DNA from: Hemerocallis citrina
Lineage: Eukaryota; Streptophyta; Magnoliopsida; Asparagales; Asphodelaceae
Assembly (NCBI GenBank): GCA_017893485.1
Contig: JACEHZ010000208.1
Location: 310,001 to 374,000 of the forward strand
Direction of reading: 5' to 3'
Length of the DNA: 64,000 bases
The notes under the pieces are model-generated. The model did not search any database, was not told where the DNA came from, and was given only the letters and a program-made list of their open reading frames with translations. The position numbers were made by a program, and so were the translations under genes. Below are positions 34,416-45,589 of the stretch, one piece after another; the first letter of the stretch is position 1; each line of letters starts with the position of its first letter.

Positions 34416-36449
34416 TCAAGTATCCTCTTTCGTCATATGCTTTAAACCCATTCCTCTTGATGATCTCACAACCTGCTCTCGCGACAGACCTTTAGTAAAT
34501 GGATCCGCTAGGTTGTCGGCCGATTTTATATATTCTATAGAGATTACTCCATTTGAAAGCAGTTGTCTAATGGTTTTGTGTCGCCTTCTGATATGACGAG
34601 ACTTACCATTATACATACAACTCAGTGCCCGTGCTATAGCCGATTGGCTGTCACAGTGTACACATAAGGCAGGCACTGGTTTTTCCCACATTGGAATATT
34701 CTCTAAGAAGTTTCGAAGCCATTCTGCTTCCTCTGCCGCTTTGTCTAAAGCAATAAACTCAGATTCCATAGTGGATCTGGCCAATAGCGTTTGTTTAGAG
34801 GATTTCCATGACACAGCTGCACCACCAAGTTTGAAAACATATCCACTTGTGGATTTTGAGTTCTTTGAGTCCGATATCCAGTTGGCATCACTGTAGCCTT
34901 CCAAGACTGCTGGATATCTGGTGTAATGCAGCGTATAACTCTGAGTATGTCGCAAGTAGTTCAATACTCTAGTTATTCCTTTCCAGTGACTTCGTCCTGG
35001 ATTACTCGTGTATCGGCTCAGTACGTTTACCGAATGTGCTAGGTCCGGTCTTGTACAATTAGTTAGGTACATCAGACTACCAATTACACGTGCATATTCC
35101 AGTTGTGATATGCTTTCGCCTGTATTTTTGAATAGGTGAAGACTTGGATCGACGGGACTTTTTGCTGTCCCATTGGAATAATTCTTGAATCTTTCAAGTA
35201 CTTTCTCAGCATAATGAGCTTGAGACAAAGTAATCCCCTCAGATGTCCTGGAAACTTTGATTCCTAGTATGACATCTGCAACTCCCAAGTCTTTCATGTC
35301 AAACTTGCCACTAAGCATGCTCTTAGTTTGTTTGATAATGTCGTCATTGCTTCCAATAATGAGCATGTCGTCTACGTATAGACAGACCAGAATGTATCCG
35401 TTTGGAGTATCTTTGATGTAGATACATTTATCACATTCATTTATTTTGAAACCATTTGACATCATAACATTGTTAAATTTTGCATGCCACTGCTTTGGAG
35501 CTTGTTTCAGGCCGTACAGTAATTTTACAAGCCTGCACACCTTATTTTTCTGTCCAGGAACTACGTAACCCTCAGGTTGTTTCATGTATATTTCTTCTTC
35601 TAAGTCCCCATTTAGAAATGCAGTTTTAACATCCATTTGATATATTTCCAGGTTACGTAGAGCTGCAATAGCTATCAACATTCTTATGGATGTTATTCTT
35701 GTAACTGGGGAATATGTATCGAAGAAATCTAGGCCTTCTTTTTGCCTAAATCCTTGTACCACAAGTCTAGCCTTATGCTTCTCTATTGAACCATCTGGTT
35801 TCAATTTTTGTTTGAAAATCCATTTGCATCCTAGAGCTTTACATCCAGAAGGCAAATCGACTAACTCCCATGTATGATTTTGCATAATGGAGTCTATTTC
35901 ACTTTTGATTGCTTCCTTCCACATAGGAGCATCAGGCATAGACATGGCTTCCTTGAAAGTTCTGGGCTCATTCTCTAACAGAAAGGCCGTCATAAAGTCA
36001 GGACCAAATGATTTTGATGTTCTAGCCCGTTTACTTCGTCTAGGCTCATCAGTATCATGTACTGGTTCATCAACTGAAGTGCTTGCATTCTCTTGTTCAC
36101 GTGTACGTTTGGGGTACGTAGTATCCTTGCACGGAAACACGTGTTCAAAGAATGAAGCATTTCTTGATTCCATTATTGTATTTACATGGATATCCGGTAT
36201 ATCCGATTTGTATACCAAGAACCGATATGCACTACTGTTGTGTGCATAGCCTATGAATATGCAATCAATCGTCTTAGGTCCGATGGTGACCTGTTTCGGG
36301 TTAGGTACTGCCACTTTTGCCAGACACCCCCACACTTTGAGGTATTTATACGAAGGTAAGTTACCTTTCCACAATTCATATGGTGTCTTGCCGGTTTTCT
36401 TGTGAGGTATTTTGTTGAGAATGTAGTTGGCAGTTAGCAACGCTTTCCC
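34416..36449 (-). pseudogene. Copia integrase C-terminus, reverse transcriptase, RNase H
   Basis: Open from just after the stop at 36450-36452 to 34416. It contains the end of integrase ([20 protein letters not shown]), RT with [20 protein letters not shown] and [11 protein letters not shown], and RNase H with [32 protein letters not shown] and [12 protein letters not shown], ending [11 protein letters not shown]. The catalytic motifs are all in place. It is the same frame as the upstream part, so only the single TAG separates them. Confidence 0.95.
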
Positions 36450-37823
36450 CTACATATTTTGGGGTAAGCCAGAATTCAACAACAAGGCATTCATCATCTC
36501 CTTTAGAGTTCGGTTTTTGCGCTCGGCAGTACCGTTTGATTCGGGTGAGTAGGGAGCAGTTGTCTGATGAACTATTCCATGTTCCGAGCAGAACATGTTA
36601 AATGGTGCATCATCTTCTCCTCCTCTATCACTTCTAACGATTTTAATCGTTTTGCCAAGTTGATTCTCAACCTCAAGTTTATATTCTTTGAATTTATCCA
36701 AAGCCTCATTTTTGCTATGTAACAAATATACATAACAGAATTTTGTGCAATCGTCTATGAAAGTCACAAAGTACTTTTTGCCACCTCTGGTCTGCACATA
36801 TTTTAAGTCACACAGATCCGTGTGAATTAGACCTAGAGTTTCTGTGTTTCTTTCTACAGAACGCGATGGAGTTTTAGTGAGTTTGGCCTCCGTGCAAACT
36901 TCACATTTTTCTGAGTTATCTACCTTAAATTTTGGTAGCAAATTCATGTTAACTAATCTACGCATAGAATTTACATTAACATGGCCTAGTCTTTCATGCC
37001 AAACAGAGGAAGACTCAACAACATAGGCAATAGGAGTTATTTCATTAACTTTGGGAACAGCAGGAACAATAGTTTTAGGGATGACTGTCATTACATTAAA
37101 CTTGAACAGTCCATCCTTTACATATCCTTTACCCAAATATACCCCATTCTTGGACAGTACAAAATTATCAGAAACAAGTACAACTTTGAACCCATTCTTA
37201 CTTAGCAAAGAACCTGATATCAAGTTCTTTCTAATGTCTGGGACATGCAGCACATTTGTGAGTGTTAGCTTTTTGCCTGAAGTCATTTTCAGTACTATCT
37301 TCCCTGTTCCTTCAATTTTGGAGGTGGAAGAGTTTCCCATGAACAGCTGTTCATCTTTGTTGCACTTCTGGTAGGAGGTGAACATTTCCTTGTCCGAGCA
37401 GATATGCTTGGTGGCCCCAGTATCGTACCACCATTCACGAGGATTGCTCCCCACAAGATTTACCTCTGAAACAACAGCACAGAGGTCCAGGTCAGAGAGA
37501 CCAGTGGACAAGTTCTCAGCTATGTGTACATGGGATTTTTCATTTCCTTTTACATGTCCTGATTTTGAATGATTACTGTCCTTACTGCGGCACTCAGAAA
37601 TTTTGTGCCCCAGCTTACCACACTTGTGGCATTTCCCAGCAAACCTCTTTGCAAGAGGTTTTTTGTTTGAGGCCTGTGGCAAAAACTTCCTCTTCTTGCC
37701 CTTCTGTTCGTGCTCCACCACATTGGCCTTTTCTATGGACTGATTTCCATAGGACCTGTCAGCCTTGCGATTCTCTTCTTCGATCCGCAACCTGACAATT
37801 AGATCTTCAAGAGACATCTCCTT
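36450..37823 (-). pseudogene. Copia zinc knuckle, protease and integrase core
   Basis: Zinc knuckle CHKCGKLGHKISEC, protease WWYDTGATKHIC, integrase zinc region (WHERLGHVNVNSM ... CEVCTEAK) and core with HTDLCDLKY, IVRSDRGGE and SPESNGTAERKN. The frame begins after TGA at 37824-37826 and ends at TAG 36450-36452, where a Trp codon would be expected (one G-to-A change). Confidence 0.95.
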
Positions 37824-38450
37824 TCATTTGTGTTTGAGGTAGTTCTTGAAGTCTTTCCACCCAGGTGGAAGTTTTTCAATGAATGCTGCAACCTGGAATG
37901 GTTCGCACAACGTCATATTTTCTGCAGCAATGTCGTGCATTATAACCTGCAGTTCTTGGACTTGACTCACCACAGTTTTGGAGTCAATCATCTTGTAGTC
38001 CAGAAATTTGCCGACAACAAATTTCTTGGACCCGGCGTCTTCTGTTTTGTACTTCTTTTCCAGGGACCCCCACAGGAGTTTGGACGTCTTGAAGACACAG
38101 TAGACGTTGTACAATGAGTCTACCAGGCCATTCAGGATGTAGTTCCTGCAAAGGTAGTCGCCCTGAGTCCACGCATCAACTGCAGCAACGGAGTGTGCAT
38201 CCATTGACGCCAGCATCGGGGCAGATTCATTGAGGAATCTGTCCAGCTTCAATGTGGTAAGGTAGAACTGCATCTTCCCTTGCCACTTTTTGAACCCAGT
38301 TCCATTGAACTTCTCCGGTTTTTCTCCCACGGTTATGTGCGTGGGCAGAACGACCGAATGTGCCGCAGCCAATTGTGCAGTCACATTCTGGGTCACCGGT
38401 GTTTCGGTACTGAGAAGCCCAGTAGCAACGTCAGTTGGTGTGTTCTCCAT
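37824..38450 (-). pseudogene. Copia Gag N-terminal part
   Basis: Starts MENTPTDVATGLLSTETP and contains the copia Gag core: EKFNGTGFKKWQGKMQFYLTT and NYILNGLVDSLYNVYC, ending LPPGWKDFKNYLKHK at TGA 37824-37826. Translation would continue in the same frame through LEDLIVRLRIEEENR to the zinc knuckle. The 125-nt leader, 38451-38575, separates it from the 5' LTR. Confidence 0.93.
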
Positions 38451-38575
38451 GTTCTGATTTTCTTCTCTGAAATTGGTTGAAACAGAAATTGTTAGTTTTT
38501 TTTTTCCGAACAGAACCTGTAAACAAACTTCACAAAATTATTAGAATCTGTGAGGAAAAAATTCTGCTTTAAGAT

Positions 38576-39455
38576 TGTTAGAACCTGAATATAAAATAAT
38601 AAAAAATCCCAACAGAATTTGTGAAGGAATCAAAATCAATTGAAGAAAAACAGTAAGTAGAAAATCTGCACAGAGTCGAGATTTGAAATCTCTGTCCTTA
38701 AAGCAGAATTTGCCCCGTAGTGTGACGGTTTCCGGCAAATTGCTTTCCAGGATACAACTGTACCTTCTCTGAAGATTGAAGCACCCTTGCTTCAGAGACA
38801 ACGAACTGTTGTCTGTGTTGTACTCTCAGTTAACACTGACGCAGAGGAGAAGAAGAAGAAAAGAAAATGTAAAACAAAATTCTGTGTCTGTATGTAAGCC
38901 TCTGTCTGGTTATATAGAGGAAATTGGATTGGAGACTGTTCAGCAGCTGCCATTACTCTGTAACAGCAGAGTAATGGGGACTTTTCAGATTCATAACTGG
39001 TGAGCCATTACTCTGCTGTTACAGTTAGTGGTAAGCCGAAGCCGAAGCCGAGACCAGACCAGACCGAGCCGAGCCGGGGCCGGGCCTGGCCCGGCCGGGC
39101 TGGGCGCGCGCGCGTGTGTGTTTGTCATTTTGGCTAAGTCCTCTCTCCACTACACGTTAGTGGTAACCCCTGGGCCACGCCCTTTAGTCCAGTTTTCTAG
39201 TATATATACTAGACAAAATCATTTTCAATTTTCGATATGGGACTATCTATTTTCTCCCAGTTGCCAAGTTAGTACATTTCAAGTACCCAACTTTGGATCA
39301 ACATTTCTCATTCATACGGAATTCGTTTTTGGCAAGTGAGTATACTACGGAATAGTACTCGTCGAGAGGATCGCAATACACTCATTTTCCGGTGCCGCCG
39401 GTGGCCGGAACTTGCCGGAATCCGGCCCGGAAAACTGCAAAAATTAATTCCAACA
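38576..39455 (-). repeat. 5' LTR of the copia element (880 bp)
   Basis: Pairs with 32873-33814. Roughly 15 substitutions are visible in the about 790 alignable bases, and the middle (39030-39150) is replaced by a different GC-rich pentamer and GCGCGC/GTGTGT stretch. A TATATATACTAG palindrome is near 39200. Confidence 0.93.
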
Positions 39456-39460
39456 CTAAG

Positions 39461-39757
39461 TTCCAGCTCTTCTCACATCCTCTGTATCATTCAAGATCAC
39501 ACCTTCAAATCGAATGAAATTGTTGAGGTTTTGTAATTGATTAATACTCTCCTGGGATAATCAATCAAGTACCTGGATCCTCAGTCTGTCATTAATGCGC
39601 CGAACATCAACCACTAGCGTATCGGTGTTTATAGTCTCTGCAGCAACTTCCGAAAACAGACAAAAAAGAGTATTATTTCTGTGCCATTTGTTCTTCCAAA
39701 ATCTGTTTTTTTTTCCTTTTTCAATCCTATACCCATGTGTTAGTGTGATAAATCTCC
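39461..39757 (-). pseudogene. LINE remnant, continuation beyond copia
   Basis: Minus-strand sequence abutting the copia duplication continues the LINE reading toward FSVKPMYQW: LNNFIRFEGVILNDTEDVRR (about 39535-39476) with degraded sequence further upstream. The 5' end is uncertain. CACATTATT occurs both at 32075-32083 beside the poly(T) and at 39758-39766, a possible target duplication that would place the end at 39757. Confidence 0.4.
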
Positions 39758-40036
39758 CCCCACATTATTTTGTATTCTCTGCACTGAGAAATTTGCCATG
39801 CATAATATAGAATCTACCTTCGTTTAGTAACTTTCACTTCCTCATTCATTTTGCTGTGAAGTACATCGCACCACAAGCGGGAGCGAAGAAGGAGAATAAA
39901 TACCAAAGAAGATACCAAACTGAGGAAGAGTGGATTCTATCTACATTACGTATTCAGTACATCATATCTAATTCATTTCCCTGTCCTTCAGCCCTAATAA
40001 ACTTGTAGGTCTCTAAGACAAAATTGCAGCAATATT
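39758..40036. other. Unassigned sequence left of Tat element 2
   Basis: No gene seen. It could be 3' flank of the helicase gene. Ends with ATATT (40032-40036), the target duplication of element 2. Confidence 0.4.
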
Positions 40037-40120
40037 TGATATGGGTCAGGAATAAAACGTGGCTCACCCTAAGCCACTGGATCCCCTCAGGATACGCGTC
40101 CTTTCTGATCCTTCAGATCT

Positions 40121-40196
40121 GCCACGTCAGCACCGGAAAACCGCCCGGAGCTCTGCCACGTCAGCCCGGAAACCACTCCGGCACCTGCCACGTCAG
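40121..40196 (+). promoter_or_regulatory. Triple GCCACGTCAG motif in LTR U3
   Basis: GCCACGTCAG at 40121-40130, 40155-40164 and 40187-40196, spaced 34 and 32 bp, 92-167 bp upstream of the TATA box. The complement CTGACGTGGC has an ACGT core of the kind bound by plant bZIP factors. It is duplicated in the 3' LTR (54238-54313). Confidence 0.6.
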
Positions 40197-40287
40197 CCCT
40201 ATACCGCCCGACTTTCCACCGCTTCAGCCAATCGGGTAACCGGGTCCGGCCCAGCCCCAAACGGGTCTGGACCCGATTGGAATCTCC

Positions 40288-40295
40288 TATAAATA
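40288..40295 (+). promoter_or_regulatory. LTR TATA box, element 2
   Basis: TATAAATA in the U3 region, followed by an AG-rich start region (TTCAGAGGTAATC). Same octamer at 54405-54412 in the 3' LTR. Confidence 0.7.
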
Positions 40296-40620
40296 CCAGG
40301 CCCTCTCCTTTCTTCAGAGGTAATCAATCTTTTCTCCACCAAACCCTAGTTACTGTTGCTATATCTTAAGTGACTGACTAGATCGTCGGAGGGTCTGCCA
40401 CCGGGACCAACCCCGGTGTTTCGAGACCGTCTGCAGGTACACCAGACCTCGGATTCGAGCCCCCAGATCCGAGCCCAGACATCCACCTCACTACCAGCCC
40501 GTCGCAGGTACCGCTCGGCCAGCCGAGGGTCGCCTCTGAAGAAGCTTTCTCCTTCAAATATAAATCGAGAACTCACACCTGGTGCATCCACACGTCTCCC
40601 AGAAACAAACCGCATCAGGT

Positions 40621-40639
40621 TGGTGCCGTCTGTGGGAAC
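40621..40639 (+). other. Primer binding site of Tat element 2
   Basis: TGGTGCCGTCTGTGGGAAC, three nucleotides after the 5' LTR. One base different from element 1's site. Confidence 0.8.
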
Positions 40640-40697
40640 GCCACTTCGGAACCCGACCCGAGTCCTACCGCCGAGGTACCTCGATCGCCGAACTCCC

Positions 40698-42713
40698 ATG
40701 GCCTCCAAAGGCAAGGGGGCTGCGTCCTCCGTCAACCGACGGGACACACCCCCACCAAATACCAACGCCGGGCCGCGCACATCAAAGCATAGGGCTTCCC
40801 GTCAGGGGTCCCAGCGGACCGCCACCCCTCCAATCCAACCCGACCTTCGAAGGGTAATCTCCAGTCGGCAGGCTGGTCGCAGTAGGGAAAGGGCCGCTTC
40901 CAACTCGGCCCCGAACCACCCTAGGCCACCGCCGGAAGAACGAAGGCCAGCACTCAGCCGAGTCGGGAGGCAACCTCCGGTCCAACCGGCCCGAGCTGAG
41001 GGAGCTCCTGTCACTCAACAGGAGTTCCAGGATTTCCGAAGGAAAATTCTTGGGGCTCTTCAACGGGCCCCCAGGGAGGAAGCACGCCATTCCCAAACCA
41101 GGTTGGACGCTGAGGCCAGCGTCTCCCGCTCCTCAACAATCCAGCCCGAGGCCGATGGCGTACTCCTAAGGTGCCTCCAAGAAATGGAGGACCGAATCGA
41201 TCATATAGGCGACGGAGGTGTCAGAGCCGGTCAGGGGTACAGACCTGTCCAACCCCCCTTTTCTGCCCTCATCATCCAAGCGGAAATACCACGGAACTTC
41301 CGACCCCCACAATTCGAGACCTATAACGGCGAAGGGGATCCTGCTGATCACATGGAGGGTTTCAAAACCCTCATGATGATTCACAGCGCATCGGATCCTC
41401 TGTTGTGCCGAGCATTTCCTGCCACCCTTCGGGGTCCGGCTCGTGAGTGGTTCTCTAAACTCACCCCCGGCTCCATTTACTCCTTTGATCAACTGGAGGG
41501 CAATTTCCTCGCCCATTTTGTAACCAGCCGGAAGGCCGAAAGAACGAGCGCCTCCTTACTTGGGCTCAGGCAGGAAGGGGGGGAATCACTCAGGGCGTTT
41601 GTTCGGAGATTCACGGCAGAGGCGAGGTCGGTCTCCTCTCTCGATCCGGGCGTCACCTCCGCGGCATTTCGGCACAACGTCCGTCACGGGCAGCTGAAAG
41701 CCTCTCTGGCGAAGAAGCCCCCGATCGATTTTCCCGACCTCCTCAACCGAGTTGAGAAATACATCAGGGCGGAGGAAGCCCTAAACCCCGATCAATCCAG
41801 AGAAGCACTCGAAAAAGGGAAGCAGAAGGCCGAGGAAGTCGAGCCTTCTAAAAAGGCTCCGAAGGACGGGGGCACCATGAAGAAGGTACCACCGGTTCCT
41901 CGCTTCGAAAGGTATACCCCACTCACACAAAATGTGTCCTTCATACTCCTGGCAATCGAGGACAGGGACCTCGTTCAGTATCCCCCTCGACCGTCCAACA
42001 ACACTAGCAAGAAAAGGGATCAACGGTTCTACTGCCGCTTCCACCGAGACAACGGGCACGACACAGAATACTGCCGTGCCCTGAAAGATGAAATCGAGGC
42101 CCTCATTCAGCGAGGGTACCTCCGGGAGTATAAGCGGGATGATGCTCGGGCACAAAGGGACACGAGGAACAGGAGAACCCCACCTCCTCCTCGAGCTCCC
42201 CTGCAGTTCCCCGGGCAAGAGCAGGAGCTCGAAGAGCCGGACGGCCAAACCATATTGCACTGCGTCCACGGAGGGCCCATGGGAGGGGATTCTAACACCT
42301 CCCGCAAGGCGTTCATCCGGGACGTTAACGCCGTCCAAGGACCTCTCCCCCCTCAAATTCAACCACTCCCCGTCTCCTTCTCGGGTGACGACCTGGAGGG
42401 GGTTCGGCTCCCGCATTGCGACGCCCTCGTGATCAATCTCAACATGGCAAATTTCGATGCTCGGCGGATCCTTGTGGACAACGGGAGCTCGGTCAACATT
42501 CTGTTCCTCGATGCTTTCGAGAACCTAAAGCTGCCCCGTAGCAAGCTCAAGCCTGCAGGATACACCCTGCACGGATTCTCTGGAGTTCCGGTGACAATCG
42601 AGGGGATCGTCACGCTGGATGTCACGGCTGGCACGGCCCCAAACCGGAGAACCGAGTCCATGGACTTCATGGTTGTCAACGTCAAGGCAGCCTACAACGC
42701 TATACTCGGTTGA
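40698..42713 (+). CDS. Gag-protease of Tat element 2
   Basis: ATG at 40698 (MASKGKGAASS), open for 671 residues to TGA at 42711-42713. The same frame is open upstream into the LTR, but the first ATG after the primer site is used here. The N-terminal 200 residues are basic and Pro-rich. The gag core starts near residue 234 (LLCRAFPATLRGPAREWFSK), with a degenerate Cys/His segment near 442 (FYCRFHRDNGHDTEYC), then protease with LVDNGSSVNILFL near 590. Element 1 has CGA where this copy has the TGA, so the stop is a C-to-T nonsense change that cuts gag-protease from RT. Confidence 0.92.
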   Translation: MASKGKGAASSVNRRDTPPPNTNAGPRTSKHRASRQGSQRTATPPIQPDLRRVISSRQAGRSRERAASNSAPNHPRPPPEERRPALSRVGRQPPVQPARAEGAPVTQQEFQDFRRKILGALQRAPREEARHSQTRLDAEASVSRSSTIQPEADGVLLRCLQEMEDRIDHIGDGGVRAGQGYRPVQPPFSALIIQAEIPRNFRPPQFETYNGEGDPADHMEGFKTLMMIHSASDPLLCRAFPATLRGPAREWFSKLTPGSIYSFDQLEGNFLAHFVTSRKAERTSASLLGLRQEGGESLRAFVRRFTAEARSVSSLDPGVTSAAFRHNVRHGQLKASLAKKPPIDFPDLLNRVEKYIRAEEALNPDQSREALEKGKQKAEEVEPSKKAPKDGGTMKKVPPVPRFERYTPLTQNVSFILLAIEDRDLVQYPPRPSNNTSKKRDQRFYCRFHRDNGHDTEYCRALKDEIEALIQRGYLREYKRDDARAQRDTRNRRTPPPPRAPLQFPGQEQELEEPDGQTILHCVHGGPMGGDSNTSRKAFIRDVNAVQGPLPPQIQPLPVSFSGDDLEGVRLPHCDALVINLNMANFDARRILVDNGSSVNILFLDAFENLKLPRSKLKPAGYTLHGFSGVPVTIEGIVTLDVTAGTAPNRRTESMDFMVVNVKAAYNAILG

Positions 42714-43625
42714 CCGGGCCTCTGCTCTCTCCAGGCTGTCCCCTCGGCCTACCACCAGAAGATGAAGTTCCCTACCAGTACCGGGGTAGGAGTGGTCCGG
42801 GGGAATCAGGAAGCCGCTCGCTCTTGTTATATGACAGCAATAGGAAGCGGAGTGTTTTCCCTCGACGCCGTGGAGATGCAGCCCCAAAGGACCCAGCCAG
42901 AGCCGGAGTCGGCAGACGAGCTAGAGGATGTCTCCTTCGAGACGGAGGATTCATCGAAACAATTTCGAATAAGTCGCTCCCTCGCACCCCGCCTTAAGTC
43001 CGATCTCATCACCTGCATCCGGCTTAATGTCGATCTGTTCGCCTGGAAGCCATCTGACATGCCCGGTATTTCTGAGGAGCTCATCATGCATAAACTCAGT
43101 GTGATCCCCGACTCGAAACCAGTGGTACAAAAGCGACGCAAGTTCGCACCAGAGCGACAACAGGCAGTTAATGCAGAAGTCGACAAACTCCTTGCCGCGC
43201 GCTTCATCCAAGAGGTCAGCTACCCCGAGTGGCTGGCAAACGTCGTCATGGTAAAAAAGGCGAGCGGGAGCTGGAGGATCTGCATTGATTTCACGGATCT
43301 CAACAAAGCGTGCCCGAAGGACCCATTCCCCCTTCCCAGGATCGATGCTCTCGTCGATGCAACATCGGGTCACGAGCTCCTGTCCTTCATGGATGCATTT
43401 TCAGGCTACAACCAGATCCGCATGTTCCCTCCCGACATCGCCAAGACGTCCTTCGTCACAGACCAGGGGCTCTACTGCTACAGAGTCATGCCCTTCGGGC
43501 TGAAGAACGCCGGAGCCACGTACCAGAGGCTCGTCAACCGGGTCTTCAAGGAACAGATCGGGCGCAATATAGAAGTATATGTGGATGACACACTCGTCAA
43601 GAGCCGGCGGGGGAGGATCACGTAG
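42714..43625 (+). pseudogene. Reverse transcriptase of Tat element 2, N-terminal part
   Basis: Same frame as gag-protease, beginning after the nonsense codon. KASGSWRICIDFTDLNKACP, LLSFMDAFSGYNQIRM, MPFGLKNAGATYQRL and the YVDD catalytic box (about 43575) are present. The frame ends at TAG 43623-43625 because of a one-base shift in the G-run at about 43607-43613. Confidence 0.94.
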
Positions 43626-45589
43626 CCGATCTGGAGGAGGCCTTTGGGGTATTTCGAACCCATAACATGAGACTTAATCCGAATAAATGCGCCTTCGGTG
43701 TCTCCGCGGGAAAGTTTCTTGGGTTCATTATCAGCCAAAGGGGAATCGAAGTGAACCCCGAAAAGATCCAAGCAATCCTAGACATGGCCCCTCCCAGGAA
43801 CATCAAAGAAGTCCAACGGCTGACGGGGAGACTGGCGGCCATCGGCCGTTTCCTCTCCAAGTCCGGAGAGAAGTCTCTTCCCTTCTTCAAAGCCCTGCGC
43901 GGCACCGACGGGTTCGAATGGGGGGTCCAACAGCAAGAGGCCTTCGCCCAGTTAAAGGAATACCTCGCGAACCCTCCTCTCCTCATCAAGCCCGAACCAG
44001 GAGAGCCACTCTGGCTCTACCTATCAGCCTCGGAGAAGGTGCTCAGCGCCGTTCTCGTTCGGGAGGAAGAGGGATCACAGAAGCCTGTATACTACGTCAG
44101 CAAGGTCTTGCTCGATGCCGAGACCAGGTACTCTCGGATGGAGAAAGTAGCGTATGCCCTGGTCATGGCCTCGCGAAAGCTCCGTCCATATTTTCAATCT
44201 CATTCTGTCCAAGTGCTGACGGACCAACCCCTGAAGGCCGTACTCTACAAACCAGAAAGCTCAGGTCGACTCGTGAAATGGTCGATTGAGCTCAGCCAGT
44301 ATGACATTGGCTATCAGCCCAGAACAGCCATCAAGGGGCAGGCGCTCGCGGAGTTCATTACGGAGTGCACTATCTCCGAGCACCCTACAAACACGGAAAA
44401 CGACCAGACGTGGGAAGTTTACGTCGATGGTTCCTCCTGCGAGGCAGGCAGCGGAGCGGGCATCATCCTGCGAGGCCCAGACGGTTTTCTTCTGCAGTAC
44501 TGCCTCCGCCTCAACTTCCCGGCCTCTAACAACGAGGCCGAATACGAGGCAATGATCGCTGGGCTCACCCTAGCTCATCAAGCCGGTGCCAGACAGATCA
44601 GGGCTTTCAGCGACTCCCAGCTCGTGGTCAACCAGATCACCCGGGAGTACGAGGCCCGAGACGATCGCATGGTTCGTTACCGAGCTGTAGTTCAACGCCT
44701 ACTAACGTCCTTCGACGAGTCGGCTGTTTTGAGGATCCCCCGAGAACAGAATGTCCAGGCTGACGCTTTGTCAAAATTGGCTTCCTCTTCCTTCGAAGGT
44801 CTCGATCGCACGGTCCTGATCGAGGTCATACTAAAACCTAGCATCGACATCCCGGAGGTCCTGTGCATTGATGATGGGGCTCCCCCCGAAGATTGGACCA
44901 CACTGATTAGGCGATTTCTCGTCAAGGGAGAACTCCCAGAAGACCGAGGCGAAGCAAGAAGGGTCAGGGCCCGAGCAGAAAGGTTCACAATGATCGACTC
45001 AACACTCTTCAAGAGGTCCTACACTACCTCTGATGGACGGCCTTATCTCCGCTGCCTCACTCCCGATGAAGCCGAATATGCTCTCAAGGAATTACACGAG
45101 GGGATTGGCGGGTGTCACATGGGAAGTCGTTTGCTCGCACAAAAGGCTTTGAACCACGGGTACTACTGGCCCACCATGTTGCAGGACGCTTTGACCCTTG
45201 TCAAGAAGTGTGGCCCTTGTCAAAGATTCTCGCCCATCAAAAGAGTCCCGCAAGCAAACCTCCGGTCCATGACCAGCCCGACTCCCTTTGCAATGTGGGG
45301 GATGGATCTTGTAGGCCCCTTTCCAACGGCGACAGGGCAACGAAAGTTTCTCATAGTAGCGATCGACTACTTCATAAAATGGATCGAGGCGGAGCCATTA
45401 GTTTCGATCACCGAGCAGCAGACCCAACAATTCTTCTGGAAGCACATTATCTGTCGGTTCGGGATCCCCCAAGTTCTCGTCACGGATAACGGGACCCAGT
45501 TTGCTGGCAAGCATTTCCGCAAGTTCTGCGAAGACCTCGGTATCCAGCAGCGCTTCTCTTCAGTATGCCATCCCCAATCCAACGGATAG
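43626..45589 (+). pseudogene. RT end, dual RNase H and integrase of Tat element 2
   Basis: After the frameshift the element reads on from NMRLNPNKCAFGVSAGKFLG to TAG 45587-45589. RNase H (YYVSKVLLDAETRYSRMEKVAYA), then a second RNase H domain (VYVDGSSCEAGSGAG near 44415, NNEAEYEAMIAGL, FSDSQLVVNQ, QADALSKLAS), then the integrase zinc region (LHEGIGGCHMG ... CGPCQRF) and core with WGMDLVGPF and VTDNGTQFAG. The terminal TAG falls two residues before the catalytic Glu, where Gln is expected (CAG to TAG). Everything else is intact. Confidence 0.94.

Larger units (their letters stand above)
32873..39455 (-). mobile_element. Ty1/copia retrotransposon, 6.6 kb
   Basis: Minus-strand element with 3' LTR 32873-33814 and 5' LTR 38576-39455, flanked by CTAAG at 32868-32872 and 39456-39460 (5-bp target duplication). 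A purine tract, GTGGGGGAT (minus), immediately precedes the 3' LTR. Gag-pol is one frame broken by just two in-frame stops. Domain order protease-integrase-RT-RNase H is diagnostic of copia. It was inserted into the LINE remnant. No initiator-Met primer site was seen next to the 5' LTR. Confidence 0.96.
40037..40617 (+). repeat. 5' LTR of Tat element 2 (581 bp)
   Basis: TGATATGGG...CCGCATCA. It contains three GCCACGTCAG motifs, TATAAATA at 40288, and the R/U5 region. Its two differences from the 3' LTR (GGATTCGAG versus GGATCCGAG near 40454; ACATCC versus ACATTC near 40482) are both C/T. Confidence 0.97.

Noticed and set aside
40416..40697. Upstream in-frame extension of gag into the LTR
   Set aside because: The LTR is the same in the 3' copy and the primer site lies inside this stretch, so translation should start at the first ATG after it (40698).
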